The notes under the pieces: model-generated
The model's database searches: none
What the model saw: the letters and a program-made list of their open reading frames with translations, nothing else
What the model was told of the DNA's origin: nothing
Made by a program: the position numbers and the translations under genes
Shown: one piece after another, positions 1 through 5,130 of the stretch
How positions within the stretch are numbered: position 1 is the stretch's first letter
Layout of the letters: every line of letters starts with the position of its first letter
Assembly (NCBI GenBank): GCA_030597485.1
Contig: JAUVRU010000205.1
Span: 1 to 5,130 of the forward strand
Direction of reading: 5' to 3'
Origin: Anaerolineae bacterium
GTDB lineage: Bacteria; Chloroflexota; Anaerolineae; 4572-78; NAK82
Length of the DNA stretch: 5,130 bases

Positions 1-659
1 ATGTGTGTCTCAACTACGACAAATCCTGGTTCAGGGACAAGGGCATCGATCCGCCGGCCAATCTGGAAGCGCTCATCGAACCGGCGTACCAGGGGCTGAC
101 CGTGGTCGAGAACCCGGCCACGTCGTCGCCGGGGCTGTCCTTCCTGCTGACCACCATCGGCCACTTCGGCGAGGACGGGTACCTGGCCTACTGGGAGGCA
201 CTGCGGGCCAACGACGTGCTGGTGGTGGATGGCTGGGAGGAGGCCTACTGGGGTGAGTTCTCAGCCGCATCGGACGGCAGCCGGCCCATCGTGGTCAGCT
301 ACGCCAGCAGCCCGCCGGCCGAGGTCTACTTTGCTGAGGAACCGATGGATGAAGCACCTACCGGCGTGGTGCTGGCTGACGGCGCCTGCTTCCGCCAGAT
401 TGAGTTCGTCGGCATCCTGAAGGGGACGGAGCAGCGGGATCTGGCCGAAAAGCTGGTGGACTTCATGTTGAGCAAACGCTTCCAGGAAGACATTCCCTTG
501 CAGATGTTTGTCTTTCCTGCCAACGAGACCGCCGGCCTGCCCGACGTCTTTGCCCAATTCGCCCAGATTCCGGAGGAGACCTCCACCGTCTCGCCCCAGG
601 CCATCGAATCCAACCGCGAGTCCTGGATCGAGGCGTGGACCGAGGCGGTATTGCGCTAG
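1..659 (+). CDS. thiB: Thiamine-binding periplasmic/extracellular protein ThiB (TbpA-like), 5' truncated by the window edge
   Basis: This is the substrate-binding component of an ABC importer for thiamine and its phosphates; it captures the ligand outside the membrane and delivers it to ThiP. The first complete codon is at 3 and 218 residues are visible to the TAG at 657-659. The signal peptide and roughly the first 40% of the protein lie upstream. From memory of E. coli ThiB the blocks match in order: NYDKS near fragment residue 4, TSSPGLSFLL at 40-49 (E. coli TSTPGLGLLL), GWEEAY at 77-82 (GWSEAY), SYASSPP at 99-105 (SYTTSPA), the LAEKLVDFMLS helix, and a C-terminal RESWIEAWTEAVLR matching RQAWISEWQRAVSR. 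The GTG at position 3 is an internal valine, not a start. The permease gene follows 203 bases downstream. An iron(III)-binding relative is less likely because the conserved blocks are ThiB-specific. Whether it binds thiamine, its phosphate esters or a precursor cannot be decided here. Confidence 0.88.
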   Translation, partial: VCLNYDKSWFRDKGIDPPANLEALIEPAYQGLTVVENPATSSPGLSFLLTTIGHFGEDGYLAYWEALRANDVLVVDGWEEAYWGEFSAASDGSRPIVVSYASSPPAEVYFAEEPMDEAPTGVVLADGACFRQIEFVGILKGTEQRDLAEKLVDFMLSKRFQEDIPLQMFVFPANETAGLPDVFAQFAQIPEETSTVSPQAIESNRESWIEAWTEAVLR

Positions 660-683
660 GGTGATGCCAGGCGATACCCTCCG

Positions 684-774
684 AATTACGGATTACGCAT
701 TACGGGTCACGTGAAACGCAAAACGTAATACGTGAAACGTAAACCGCAAAACGTAACGAGTAAGGCGTGATGTG
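684..774. repeat. Degenerate 7-base-period tandem repeat, left tract (about 13 units)
   Basis: Starting at 684 the sequence divides without a gap into heptads that mostly end in ACG: AATTACG (684), GATTACG (691), CATTACG (698), GGTCACG (705), TGAAACG (712), CAAAACG (719), TAATACG (726), TGAAACG (733), TAAACCG (740), CAAAACG (747), then the more decayed TAACGAG, TAAGGCG and TGATGTG up to 774. The first three units are T-rich and read as CGTAATN on the minus strand. From about 712 the units are A-rich and read as CGTRAWN on the plus strand, so orientation flips inside the tract. The 12-mer CGCAAAACGTAA occurs twice (717-728 and 745-756). No coding potential is evident. It resembles the heptanucleotide STRR class described in cyanobacteria, though kinship with that class is not implied. 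Confidence 0.75.
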
Positions 775-803
775 CGGAACACTTGTGGGCAGACGCCGCT
801 CAC

Positions 804-845
804 ATTTACGTTTTGCGCATCACGCATTACGTATTACTCATTACG
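804..845. repeat. Degenerate 7-base-period tandem repeat, right tract (6 units, inverted relative to 712-774)
   Basis: Six consecutive heptads are visible: ATTTACG (804), TTTTGCG (811), CATCACG (818), CATTACG (825), TATTACT (832), CATTACG (839). On the minus strand they read CGTAATG, CGTGATG, CGCAAAA and so on, the same word family as the left tract. TTACGTTTTGCG at 806-817 is the exact inverse of CGCAAAACGTAA at 717-728 and 745-756. GCGCATCACGC at 815-825 is the inverse of 765-775 with one mismatch. CGTATTAC at 830-837 is the inverse of 725-732. Several alternative stems are therefore possible across the spacer at 775-803. The tract ends directly at the presumed Shine-Dalgarno of the permease gene. 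Confidence 0.75.
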
Positions 846-846
846 C

Positions 847-851
847 AAAGG
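847..851 (+). promoter_or_regulatory. Probable Shine-Dalgarno of thiP, abutting the repeat tract
   Basis: AAAGG lies 11 bases before the GTG at 863, a rather long but usable spacing. It sits immediately after the last heptad (839-845), so folding of the repeats could affect access to it. In the permease frame a TGA at 854-856 bars any start further upstream, which leaves GTG 863 as the only start that retains the N-terminal hydrophobic segment. Confidence 0.45.
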
Positions 852-862
852 CATGACACACC

Positions 863-2548
863 GTGACACGACGCACTCTGCTGGTAGGATCGCTCTATCT
901 GGTCCCGCTGCTCTTCCTTGCGGTCTTCTTCTTCTATCCGCTGCTGTCCATCTTCGCTGTCAGCTTTGTACCGGAAGGGGTGCTGGACCTGTCGGGGCTG
1001 CGGCGGCTGGTCGCCAGCGACTACTACGCCCGCGTTCTCTGGTTCACCTTCTGGCAGGCGGCTGTCTCCACAGTGTTGACCGTTCTCCTGGCACTTCCGG
1101 GGGCATACGTCTTTGCCCGCTACCGGTTTCCAGGCAAATGGCTGCTGCGGGCACTGACGACCATTCCCTTTGTGCTGCCCACCGTGGTGGTGGCCAACGC
1201 GTTCACTGCCTGTCTGGGTCCGCACAGCCGTCTGAACCTGGCCCTGATGGCCTTGCTGGGGATGGATTCTGCCCCCATCGATCTGCAACACACCATCTGG
1301 ATCATCCTGTTGGCGCACATCTTCTACAACTACGCGGTGGTGTTGCGCATCGTGAGCGGCTTGTGGGCCAACATCAGTCCCCGGACGGAGGAGGCAGCCC
1401 AGATGCTGGGTGCCCGTCCCCGTGACGTGCTATGGCAGGTGACTCTGCCCCAGCTGGCTCCGGCCATCGGCGCGGCGGCGCTGCTGGTCTTCATCTTCTG
1501 CTTCACCAGCTTTGGGGTCATCCTGATTCTGGGTGGCCCCCGGTTTGCCACCCTGGAAGTCGAGATATACCGGCAGACGGTGAACCTGTTCAACCTGCCG
1601 GTCGCCGCCGCGCTCTCGATACTGCAAATCCTTTTCACCTTTGGCCTGATGTGGGTCTACACCCACGTTCAGAGGCGGAGCGCCATCCAGCTTGATTTGC
1701 GCGCTCGCCAGCAGATACAGCGGTGGCCCACCACCCGGCGGGCCCGTCTCCTGGTGGCAGCCAACGTGGTGCTGATGGTGGTAGGGCTGCTATTACCGCT
1801 GCTGGCGCTGGTTGAGCGCTCGCTGACGCTGGGCGGGGGTCTCAGCCTGCGCTACTACGCTGAGCTGTTCGTCAACCGGCGCGATTCGATCCTATACGTG
1901 CCCCCGATACAGGCGCTGGCCAATTCCCTTGGCTTCGCCGCGGTGACGGTGGGCCTGGCGCTGGCGCTAGGGATCGTCAGCGCCAGCTTGCTGTCTCGAC
2001 CGGCCCGGGAGCGGGGCATCCAGCGACTGCAATCCCTGCTGGACCCGTTGCTGATGCTGCCGCTGGGCACCTCGGCGGTCACCCTGGGCTTTGGCTTCAT
2101 CATTGCCCTGGACGAACCACCGCTCAACCTGCGCACGGCTCCCCTGCTGGTGCCGCTGGCGCACACCCTGGTCGCCTTCCCCTTCGTGGTGCGCAGCCTG
2201 TTGCCGGCAATGCGCAGCATCAAGCCGTCGCTGCGCGAGGCGGCGGCGGTGCTGGGCGCCAGCCCTTTGCGGTTGTGGCGCGAGATTGACCTGCCTATCG
2301 TGGGACGGGCACTGCTGGTGGCAGCGGTCTTCGCGTTCACCATCAGCATGGGCGAGTTTGGGGCCACCGCCCTCATCGCACGTCCCCAGACTCCCACGCT
2401 GCCGGTCGCCATCTACCGCTTTCTGGGACAACCCGGTGCCCTGAACTACGGACAGGCGCTGGCTATGAGCACCCTGTTGATGCTGGTCTGCGCTGTCGGC
2501 ATGGTGGCGATCGAACAGTTCCGGGTGGGGGGCGTCGGGGAGTTCTAG
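863..2548 (+). CDS. thiP: Thiamine ABC transporter permease ThiP (fused two-domain, binding-protein-dependent)
   Basis: Inner-membrane permease of the thiamine importer, 561 residues (E. coli ThiP is about 536). It consists of two fused BPD-type permease domains, so one chain can replace a dimer. The first transmembrane helix is about residues 6-34. Domain 1 ends with an EAA loop, which contacts the ATPase, at 176-196 (EEAAQMLGARP...TLP). A basic hydrophilic linker follows at about 268-297. Domain 2 carries a second EAA loop at 459-478 (EAAAVLGASP...IDLP), then a GEFG segment and a TLPVAIYRFLGQ block. These resemble the MGDLG and TLPFYLYQQIG blocks of E. coli ThiP. Fused Fe(III) permeases (FbpB-like) share this architecture, but the ThiB-like neighbour and the C-terminal blocks favour thiamine. 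The GTG start follows an upstream in-frame TGA at 854. No ATPase gene (thiQ) follows: a hydrolase gene begins 63 bases downstream. Confidence 0.85.
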   Translation: MTRRTLLVGSLYLVPLLFLAVFFFYPLLSIFAVSFVPEGVLDLSGLRRLVASDYYARVLWFTFWQAAVSTVLTVLLALPGAYVFARYRFPGKWLLRALTTIPFVLPTVVVANAFTACLGPHSRLNLALMALLGMDSAPIDLQHTIWIILLAHIFYNYAVVLRIVSGLWANISPRTEEAAQMLGARPRDVLWQVTLPQLAPAIGAAALLVFIFCFTSFGVILILGGPRFATLEVEIYRQTVNLFNLPVAAALSILQILFTFGLMWVYTHVQRRSAIQLDLRARQQIQRWPTTRRARLLVAANVVLMVVGLLLPLLALVERSLTLGGGLSLRYYAELFVNRRDSILYVPPIQALANSLGFAAVTVGLALALGIVSASLLSRPARERGIQRLQSLLDPLLMLPLGTSAVTLGFGFIIALDEPPLNLRTAPLLVPLAHTLVAFPFVVRSLLPAMRSIKPSLREAAAVLGASPLRLWREIDLPIVGRALLVAAVFAFTISMGEFGATALIARPQTPTLPVAIYRFLGQPGALNYGQALAMSTLLMLVCAVGMVAIEQFRVGGVGEF

Positions 2549-2550
2549 TA

Positions 2551-2592
2551 CCTTGACCTTAACCTCAGCCTTAACCGTAACCGATACCTATT
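2551..2592. repeat. Degenerate 6-base-period tandem repeat (CCTTAA-type, 7 units)
   Basis: From 2551 the spacer after thiP divides into seven hexads that all begin with CC: CCTTGA, CCTTAA, CCTCAG, CCTTAA, CCGTAA, CCGATA, CCTATT. Two units are exact CCTTAA and the last two are the most decayed. The tract starts two bases after the thiP stop codon and ends 19 bases before the next start. No terminator-like stem with a T-run is seen, so read-through into the next gene is plausible. Confidence 0.7.
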
Positions 2593-2611
2593 GCGGTGAG
2601 CCTCCGAGGCT

Positions 2612-3103
2612 ATGATGGCAAACATCAATCGTCTTATCTTCATCCACGGCATGGTCAGCAGCGGGCAGGGCTTCAAGGCCAAGCTGCTACGCCGCCAGTT
2701 CCCCCACATTCTGACGCCGGATTTCGACGGCTCGCTGGAGGCGCGGATGGCGCAGCTGCTGCCCTTTCTTCGCGATCAGCCAGACTGGACCATCATCGGT
2801 TCCAGCTTTGGTGGGCTGATGGGGGCACTGTTCACCTGCCAGCATCCGGGGCAGGTCAGGAAGCTGATCCTGCTGGCGCCAGCCCTCACCTGGCCAGATT
2901 TCGCCGATGCATTGCCGCCGTCCGTGTCCATGCCCACGGTTATCTATCACGGGCGGGGAGACACTGTCATTCCCCTGGAAGCGGTTCGCCCGCTGGCCGA
3001 GAGGGTGTTCCTGAACCTTGACTTTCGCGAGGTGGACGATGACCACAGGCTGCAGGCCACGGTCCAGGCCATCGACTGGCCGGCTTTGCTGTGCGATCAC
3101 TAA
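2612..3103 (+). CDS. Compact alpha/beta hydrolase, YqiA/UPF0227-like putative esterase
   Basis: A small serine hydrolase of 163 residues, likely cytoplasmic (no signal peptide). The alpha/beta hydrolase elements appear in order: strand plus oxyanion segment LIFIHGMVSSGQGFKAKLL at 8-26, nucleophile elbow GSSFGG at 63-68 (Ser65), acid in HGRGD at 113-117 (Asp117), and DDDH with His145. The triad is complete. The HG..SS...K..LL opening and small size, with little cap insertion, recall E. coli YqiA (about 193 residues). The natural substrate is unknown. ATG codons lie at 2612 and 2615; the second is better spaced from GAGG at 2606-2609, so the protein may be one residue shorter. The gene sits 63 bases after thiP and 21 bases before the PatB-like gene, probably in one transcript. 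A role in releasing a thiamine-related ester would be speculation. Confidence 0.82.
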   Translation: MMANINRLIFIHGMVSSGQGFKAKLLRRQFPHILTPDFDGSLEARMAQLLPFLRDQPDWTIIGSSFGGLMGALFTCQHPGQVRKLILLAPALTWPDFADALPPSVSMPTVIYHGRGDTVIPLEAVRPLAERVFLNLDFREVDDDHRLQATVQAIDWPALLCDH

Positions 3104-3124
3104 GAAGAAAGGCGGCGGCACCCG

Positions 3125-4279
3125 ATGACCTACGATTTTGATGAGTTGATCGACAGGCACTGCACCGAAAGTGCCAAGTGGCATCGTTATGATCGGGATG
3201 TGCTGCCGATGTGGGTGGCGGACATGGATTTCAGGTCGCCTGAGCCAGTCATCCAAGCGCTGCGCGAACGCGTGGACCACGGGGTGTTCGGGTACGGGAC
3301 AGAACCACCGAAACTGCGCGAGGTTGTGGTCGACCGACTGGCAGATCTCTACGATTGGCAGGTGTCATCCGAGGATCTGATCTTCGTGCCCGGTGTGGTC
3401 ACAGGCTTCAATCTGGCCTGTTGGGCGGTGACATCACCGGCCGATGGGGTGCTGATGCAAACCCCTGCCTATCCTCCCATTCTCGATGCTCCGCCCAATG
3501 CCCGGCTTGCTCCAGACGGAATGGAATTGACTCGCCAGCCGGACGGACGCTATACCGTCGACTTTGCCGCTCTTGGAGAGGCCATCACTGAACGGACTCG
3601 CATTTTCATCTTGTGCAATCCCCAGAACCCAGTAGGACGTGTTTTCCAGCGGGATGAACTGGAACGTATGGCTGCAATCTGTCTTCGTCACAACATAGTG
3701 ATCTGCTCAGATGAAATCCACTGCGACCTGGTGTTCCAGGGAAAACGACATCTGCCCATCGCCTCTCTGGACCCAGAAATTGCCAGCCAGACCATCACTT
3801 TAATGGCCCCCAGCAAGACGTACAATATGGCTGGTCTTCACTGCTCAGTGGCGATTGTCCAGAACCCAGAGTTGCGAGCGAGTCTCAAAGCAGCGCGCGT
3901 CGGCCTTGTGCCCGATGTGAACATCATGGGCTACGTGGCTGCCCTGGCCGCCTACCGGGACGGACAGCCGTGGCTGGATCATCTCCTAACCTATCTGGAG
4001 TCAAATCTGGACTATCTTGTCCAGGCCGTTGACGATCTGCCGGGTATCAACATGGCCAGGCCGGAAGCGACCCATTTGGGGTGGCTCGACTGCCGCCACG
4101 CCGGCATCCCAGGCAATCCGCACCGGTTTTTCCTGCAAGAGGCCAAGGTTGCCCTGAACGATGGCTCGACTTTTGGGAAGGGGGGAGAGGGGTTTGTTCG
4201 CCTCAACTTCGGCTGTCCGCGGGCCACGCTGGTGGAGGCGCTCGACAGGATTCAATCTGCACTATCGACGTTGAGATGA
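3125..4279 (+). CDS. patB: PLP-dependent C-S beta-lyase / aminotransferase, PatB/MalY type
   Basis: Fold-type I PLP enzyme of 384 residues (E. coli MalY 390, B. subtilis PatB 387), expected in the cytosol. The family cleaves cystathionine or cysteine conjugates to pyruvate, ammonia and a thiol. Visible landmarks are an N-terminal DELIDRH...W near 6-19, the MWVADMDF substrate segment at 29-36, VFGYG at 54-58, PAYPP at 114-118 (Tyr116 stacking position), CNPQNPVGRVF at 164-174 (Asn168), SDEIHCDL at 195-202 (Asp196 to the PLP ring nitrogen), APSKTYNMAGLH at 228-239 (Lys231 Schiff base) and FVRLNFGCP with Arg359 for the carboxylate. All key residues are present. The ATG follows AGAAAGG at 3106-3112. 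The gene is 21 bases after the hydrolase and 12 bases before the LOG gene. Family members differ in substrate (cystathionine, cysteine conjugates, occasionally amino transfer), so the exact reaction is inferred. The MalY regulatory role in maltose control is not implied. Confidence 0.88.
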   Translation: MTYDFDELIDRHCTESAKWHRYDRDVLPMWVADMDFRSPEPVIQALRERVDHGVFGYGTEPPKLREVVVDRLADLYDWQVSSEDLIFVPGVVTGFNLACWAVTSPADGVLMQTPAYPPILDAPPNARLAPDGMELTRQPDGRYTVDFAALGEAITERTRIFILCNPQNPVGRVFQRDELERMAAICLRHNIVICSDEIHCDLVFQGKRHLPIASLDPEIASQTITLMAPSKTYNMAGLHCSVAIVQNPELRASLKAARVGLVPDVNIMGYVAALAAYRDGQPWLDHLLTYLESNLDYLVQAVDDLPGINMARPEATHLGWLDCRHAGIPGNPHRFFLQEAKVALNDGSTFGKGGEGFVRLNFGCPRATLVEALDRIQSALSTLR

Positions 4280-4280
4280 A

Positions 4281-4286
4281 GAGGGG
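4281..4286 (+). promoter_or_regulatory. Shine-Dalgarno supporting the GTG start of the LOG gene
   Basis: GAGGGG directly follows the TGA (4277-4279) of the PatB-like gene and lies five bases before GTG 4292. That start gives the expected N-terminus, RKSVCVFCSSS, of LOG-family proteins. The arrangement suggests translational coupling. Confidence 0.6.
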
Positions 4287-4291
4287 TCCAC

Positions 4292-4864
4292 GTGCGAAAA
4301 TCCGTCTGTGTGTTCTGTTCTTCCAGTGACGCAGTCGACTCCGTTTTCTTCGAGGCGGCTGCGGAGCTGGGAGCTTCAATGGCCCGGCGAGGTCTGACCC
4401 TCATCTATGGCGGCGGAGGCGCCGGGTTGATGGGCGCCTTGGCCAGGGCCGTTCACGATCACGGCGGACGCGTGGTTGGCGTCATACCTGACTTCATGCA
4501 CGCCAGAGGTCTCGCCTACCAGGATGCAGACGAGCTGGTGGTGACCGGCGGCATGCGCGAACGGAAGGCGGTGATGGAAGCCCGGGCTGACGCTCTTGTC
4601 GGCCTTCCGGGCGGTTTTGGCACCCTTGAGGAGATTCTGGAGGTTCTGACCTTCAAGCAGCTGGAGCTTCACACCAAGCCCATCGTGCTGCTGAATACGC
4701 AAGGTTTCTACGATCACCTGCTACAGATGTTTGAGCGGCTCTATGGGGAGCGATTTGCCAGGTCCGGCCACCGGCGTCTGCTGCACGTGGCTGAGGATGC
4801 CGAGGGCGCGTTGGAGTACATTGACAGTTACCGGCCCGATACGGTCGAGAGCAAGTGGGTATGA
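4292..4864 (+). CDS. LOG family protein (TIGR00730-type Rossmann-fold nucleotide phosphoribohydrolase)
   Basis: 190 residues, the normal length for LOG (LONELY GUY) proteins. Characterised members hydrolyse the N-glycosidic bond of nucleoside 5'-monophosphates: cytokinin riboside phosphates in plants, and AMP or other nucleotides in several bacterial members. They were often misannotated as lysine decarboxylase. Diagnostic parts are the N-terminal strand VCVFCSSS at 5-12, the glycine-rich YGGGGAGLMGALA at 39-51, GGMRERKAVM at 86-95 (the M-x-E-R-K motif) and PGGFGTLEE at 106-114 (the PGGxGT-x-x-E motif). Both signature motifs are intact, so activity is expected. The family normally acts as a cytosolic dimer. 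The GTG start is 12 bases after the PatB-like stop, behind a good Shine-Dalgarno, and this is the last gene of the tight cluster. Its physiological substrate, and whether it makes cytokinin-like compounds, cannot be read from the sequence. Confidence 0.92.
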   Translation: MRKSVCVFCSSSDAVDSVFFEAAAELGASMARRGLTLIYGGGGAGLMGALARAVHDHGGRVVGVIPDFMHARGLAYQDADELVVTGGMRERKAVMEARADALVGLPGGFGTLEEILEVLTFKQLELHTKPIVLLNTQGFYDHLLQMFERLYGERFARSGHRRLLHVAEDAEGALEYIDSYRPDTVESKWV

Positions 4865-4911
4865 TGCGGGATACTGCGGGCCTGACTGCTCGATGCCCAG
4901 CGGCCGCGAAG

Positions 4912-4934
4912 CTGGTGGACAGTGTCCAGGCCAG
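4912..4934 (+). other. Hairpin downstream of the LOG gene, possible weak transcription end or mRNA-stabilising structure
   Basis: CTGGTGGAC (4912-4920) can pair with GTCCA (4924-4928) and, after a two-base bulge, CCAG (4931-4934). This gives nine pairs around a three-base loop. It lies 48 bases after the LOG stop and ends 26 bases before the -35 box of the next promoter, which is where a terminator would be expected. No T-run follows, so it is not a canonical intrinsic terminator. The rest of 4865-4960 shows no coding or other recognisable feature. Confidence 0.3.
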
Positions 4935-4960
4935 ATTCCAGCAGAATCGCCAAATAACCA

Positions 4961-4989
4961 TTGTAACGACGCCGAAAATGTGGTATAAT
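4961..4989 (+). promoter_or_regulatory. Sigma70-type promoter with extended -10
   Basis: The -35 TTGTAA is at 4961-4966 (four of six matches to TTGACA) and the -10 TATAAT at 4984-4989 (perfect), separated by exactly 17 bases. A TG at 4981-4982 one base before the -10 completes an extended -10 element. The expected start of transcription is an A around 4995-4997, giving a leader of about 76 bases before the ATG at 5073. The AT-rich stretch stands out from the GC-rich surroundings. Confidence 0.8.
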
Positions 4990-5003
4990 AGTATAAACTA
5001 GGT

Positions 5004-5031
5004 GCTCTTGTGTCGCAGGGACAACTGGAGC
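5004..5031 (+). other. Possible leader hairpin in the 5' UTR of the last gene
   Basis: GCTCTTGT (5004-5011) can pair with ACAA (5021-5024) and, after a three-base bulge, GAGC (5028-5031). It would lie just inside the predicted transcript start and could stabilise the 5' end. It does not match any riboswitch I recognise, and an eight-pair bulged stem of this kind can arise by chance. Confidence 0.2.
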
Positions 5032-5058
5032 ATAAACGAACGATAATAATGCCGTGTC

Positions 5059-5067
5059 AAGGAGGAG
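5059..5067 (+). promoter_or_regulatory. Strong Shine-Dalgarno of the last gene
   Basis: AAGGAGGAG lies five bases before ATG 5073 and contains the full GGAGG core seven bases from the start. It is the best ribosome binding site in the window and, with the promoter upstream, suggests high expression. Confidence 0.85.
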
Positions 5068-5072
5068 TCCGA

Positions 5073-5130
5073 ATGAAGAGAAGTGGAATGGGGCTGATAC
5101 TGGCGATCAGTCTCTCGGTGGCGCTTGTCA
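5073..5130 (+). CDS. N-terminus of a probable exported protein, 3' truncated by the window edge
   Basis: Only 19 codons are visible. They read MKRSGMGLILAISLSVALV: a short basic n-region (Lys2, Arg3) followed by a hydrophobic core from about residue 6, the shape of a Sec signal peptide or lipoprotein leader. No cleavage site or lipobox cysteine has been reached by the window end. The start is set by a strong Shine-Dalgarno at 5059-5067 and a good promoter at 4961-4989, so this is a separate transcription unit from the thiB-to-LOG cluster. The mature protein cannot be identified. An abundant secreted product such as an ABC-transporter binding protein would fit the strong signals, but this is only inference. 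Confidence 0.7.
   Translation, partial: MKRSGMGLILAISLSVALV

Noticed and set aside
684..845. CRISPR array or iteron-type origin
   Set aside because: The repeats are 7 bases long with no unique spacers, are degenerate and switch orientation. No cas, rep or parA/B gene is present.
660..862. TPP riboswitch between thiB and thiP
   Set aside because: The spacer is explained by heptad repeats, and the conserved thi-box core CUGAGA is not seen in it. A riboswitch, if present, would be expected upstream of thiB, outside the window.
827..1318. 163-codon open frame on the minus strand opposite the start of thiP
   Set aside because: Its product is rich in Gln, Gly, Arg and His with no recognisable domain, and it lies antisense to a clear transmembrane permease. 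It is a typical shadow frame in GC-rich coding DNA.
772..1425. 217-codon plus-strand frame overlapping the spacer and the thiP start
   Set aside because: It runs through the repeat tract and then out of frame across thiP. Its sequence lacks hydrophobic or domain patterning, whereas the frame starting at 863 gives a clear permease.
1855..2412. 185-codon open frame on the minus strand inside thiP
   Set aside because: Low-complexity Arg/Ser/Ala composition, fully antisense to the second permease domain, and no motif visible. Treated as a shadow of thiP.
2687..3280. 197-codon minus-strand frame across the hydrolase and start of the PatB-like gene
   Set aside because: It spans two well-supported genes on the other strand and shows no family motif.
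4292..4864. Lysine decarboxylase
   Set aside because: This is a historical misannotation of the PGGxGT family. The protein lacks a PLP-binding domain and has the LOG phosphoribohydrolase motifs.
4897..4915. CCAGC / GCTGG inverted pair as an intrinsic terminator
   Set aside because: The stem is only five pairs with a nine-base loop and has no following T-run. The overlapping hairpin at 4912-4934 is the better candidate, and even that is weak.

Overview
The window reads as a GC-rich bacterial chromosome segment with every recognisable gene on the + strand. No rRNA or other taxonomic marker is present. The gene types are a thiamine-type ABC importer, a PatB/MalY lyase and a LOG-family protein. 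Together with spacers filled by short-period degenerate tandem repeats, they would fit a Chloroflexota (Anaerolineae/Caldilineae-like) genome, but this is a low-confidence guess from general impression. Heptanucleotide tandem repeats are also known from filamentous cyanobacteria.

Layout. Positions 1-659 hold the C-terminal part of a ThiB-like thiamine-binding protein, with its 5' end outside the window. A 203-base spacer (660-862) is mostly a 7-base-period degenerate repeat that changes orientation twice. Positions 863-2548 encode a fused two-domain ThiP-like permease. A 63-base spacer then contains a 6-base-period repeat (2551-2592). Next come a compact alpha/beta hydrolase with an intact Ser-Asp-His triad (2612-3103), a PLP-dependent PatB/MalY-type C-S lyase (3125-4279) and a LOG-family protein (4292-4864). 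The gaps between these last three are 21 and 12 bases. The spacer 4865-5072 holds a small hairpin, a near-ideal sigma70-type promoter with an extended -10 (4961-4989), a short leader that could fold, and a strong Shine-Dalgarno. These serve a new gene starting at 5073 whose first 19 residues look like a signal peptide.

How the genes may work together. ThiB and ThiP are the binding and membrane parts of a thiamine (or thiamine phosphate) importer. The ATPase ThiQ that usually follows thiP is absent here and must be upstream, elsewhere, or shared. The hydrolase, PatB-like enzyme and LOG protein are tightly packed and probably co-transcribed with thiP. Whether they share a pathway with thiamine uptake cannot be told from the sequence. 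The promoter at 4961-4989 marks the start of a separate transcription unit.

I see no phage, transposon, CRISPR or defence-system signature. The least ordinary content is the pair of short-period repeat tracts on either side of thiP.
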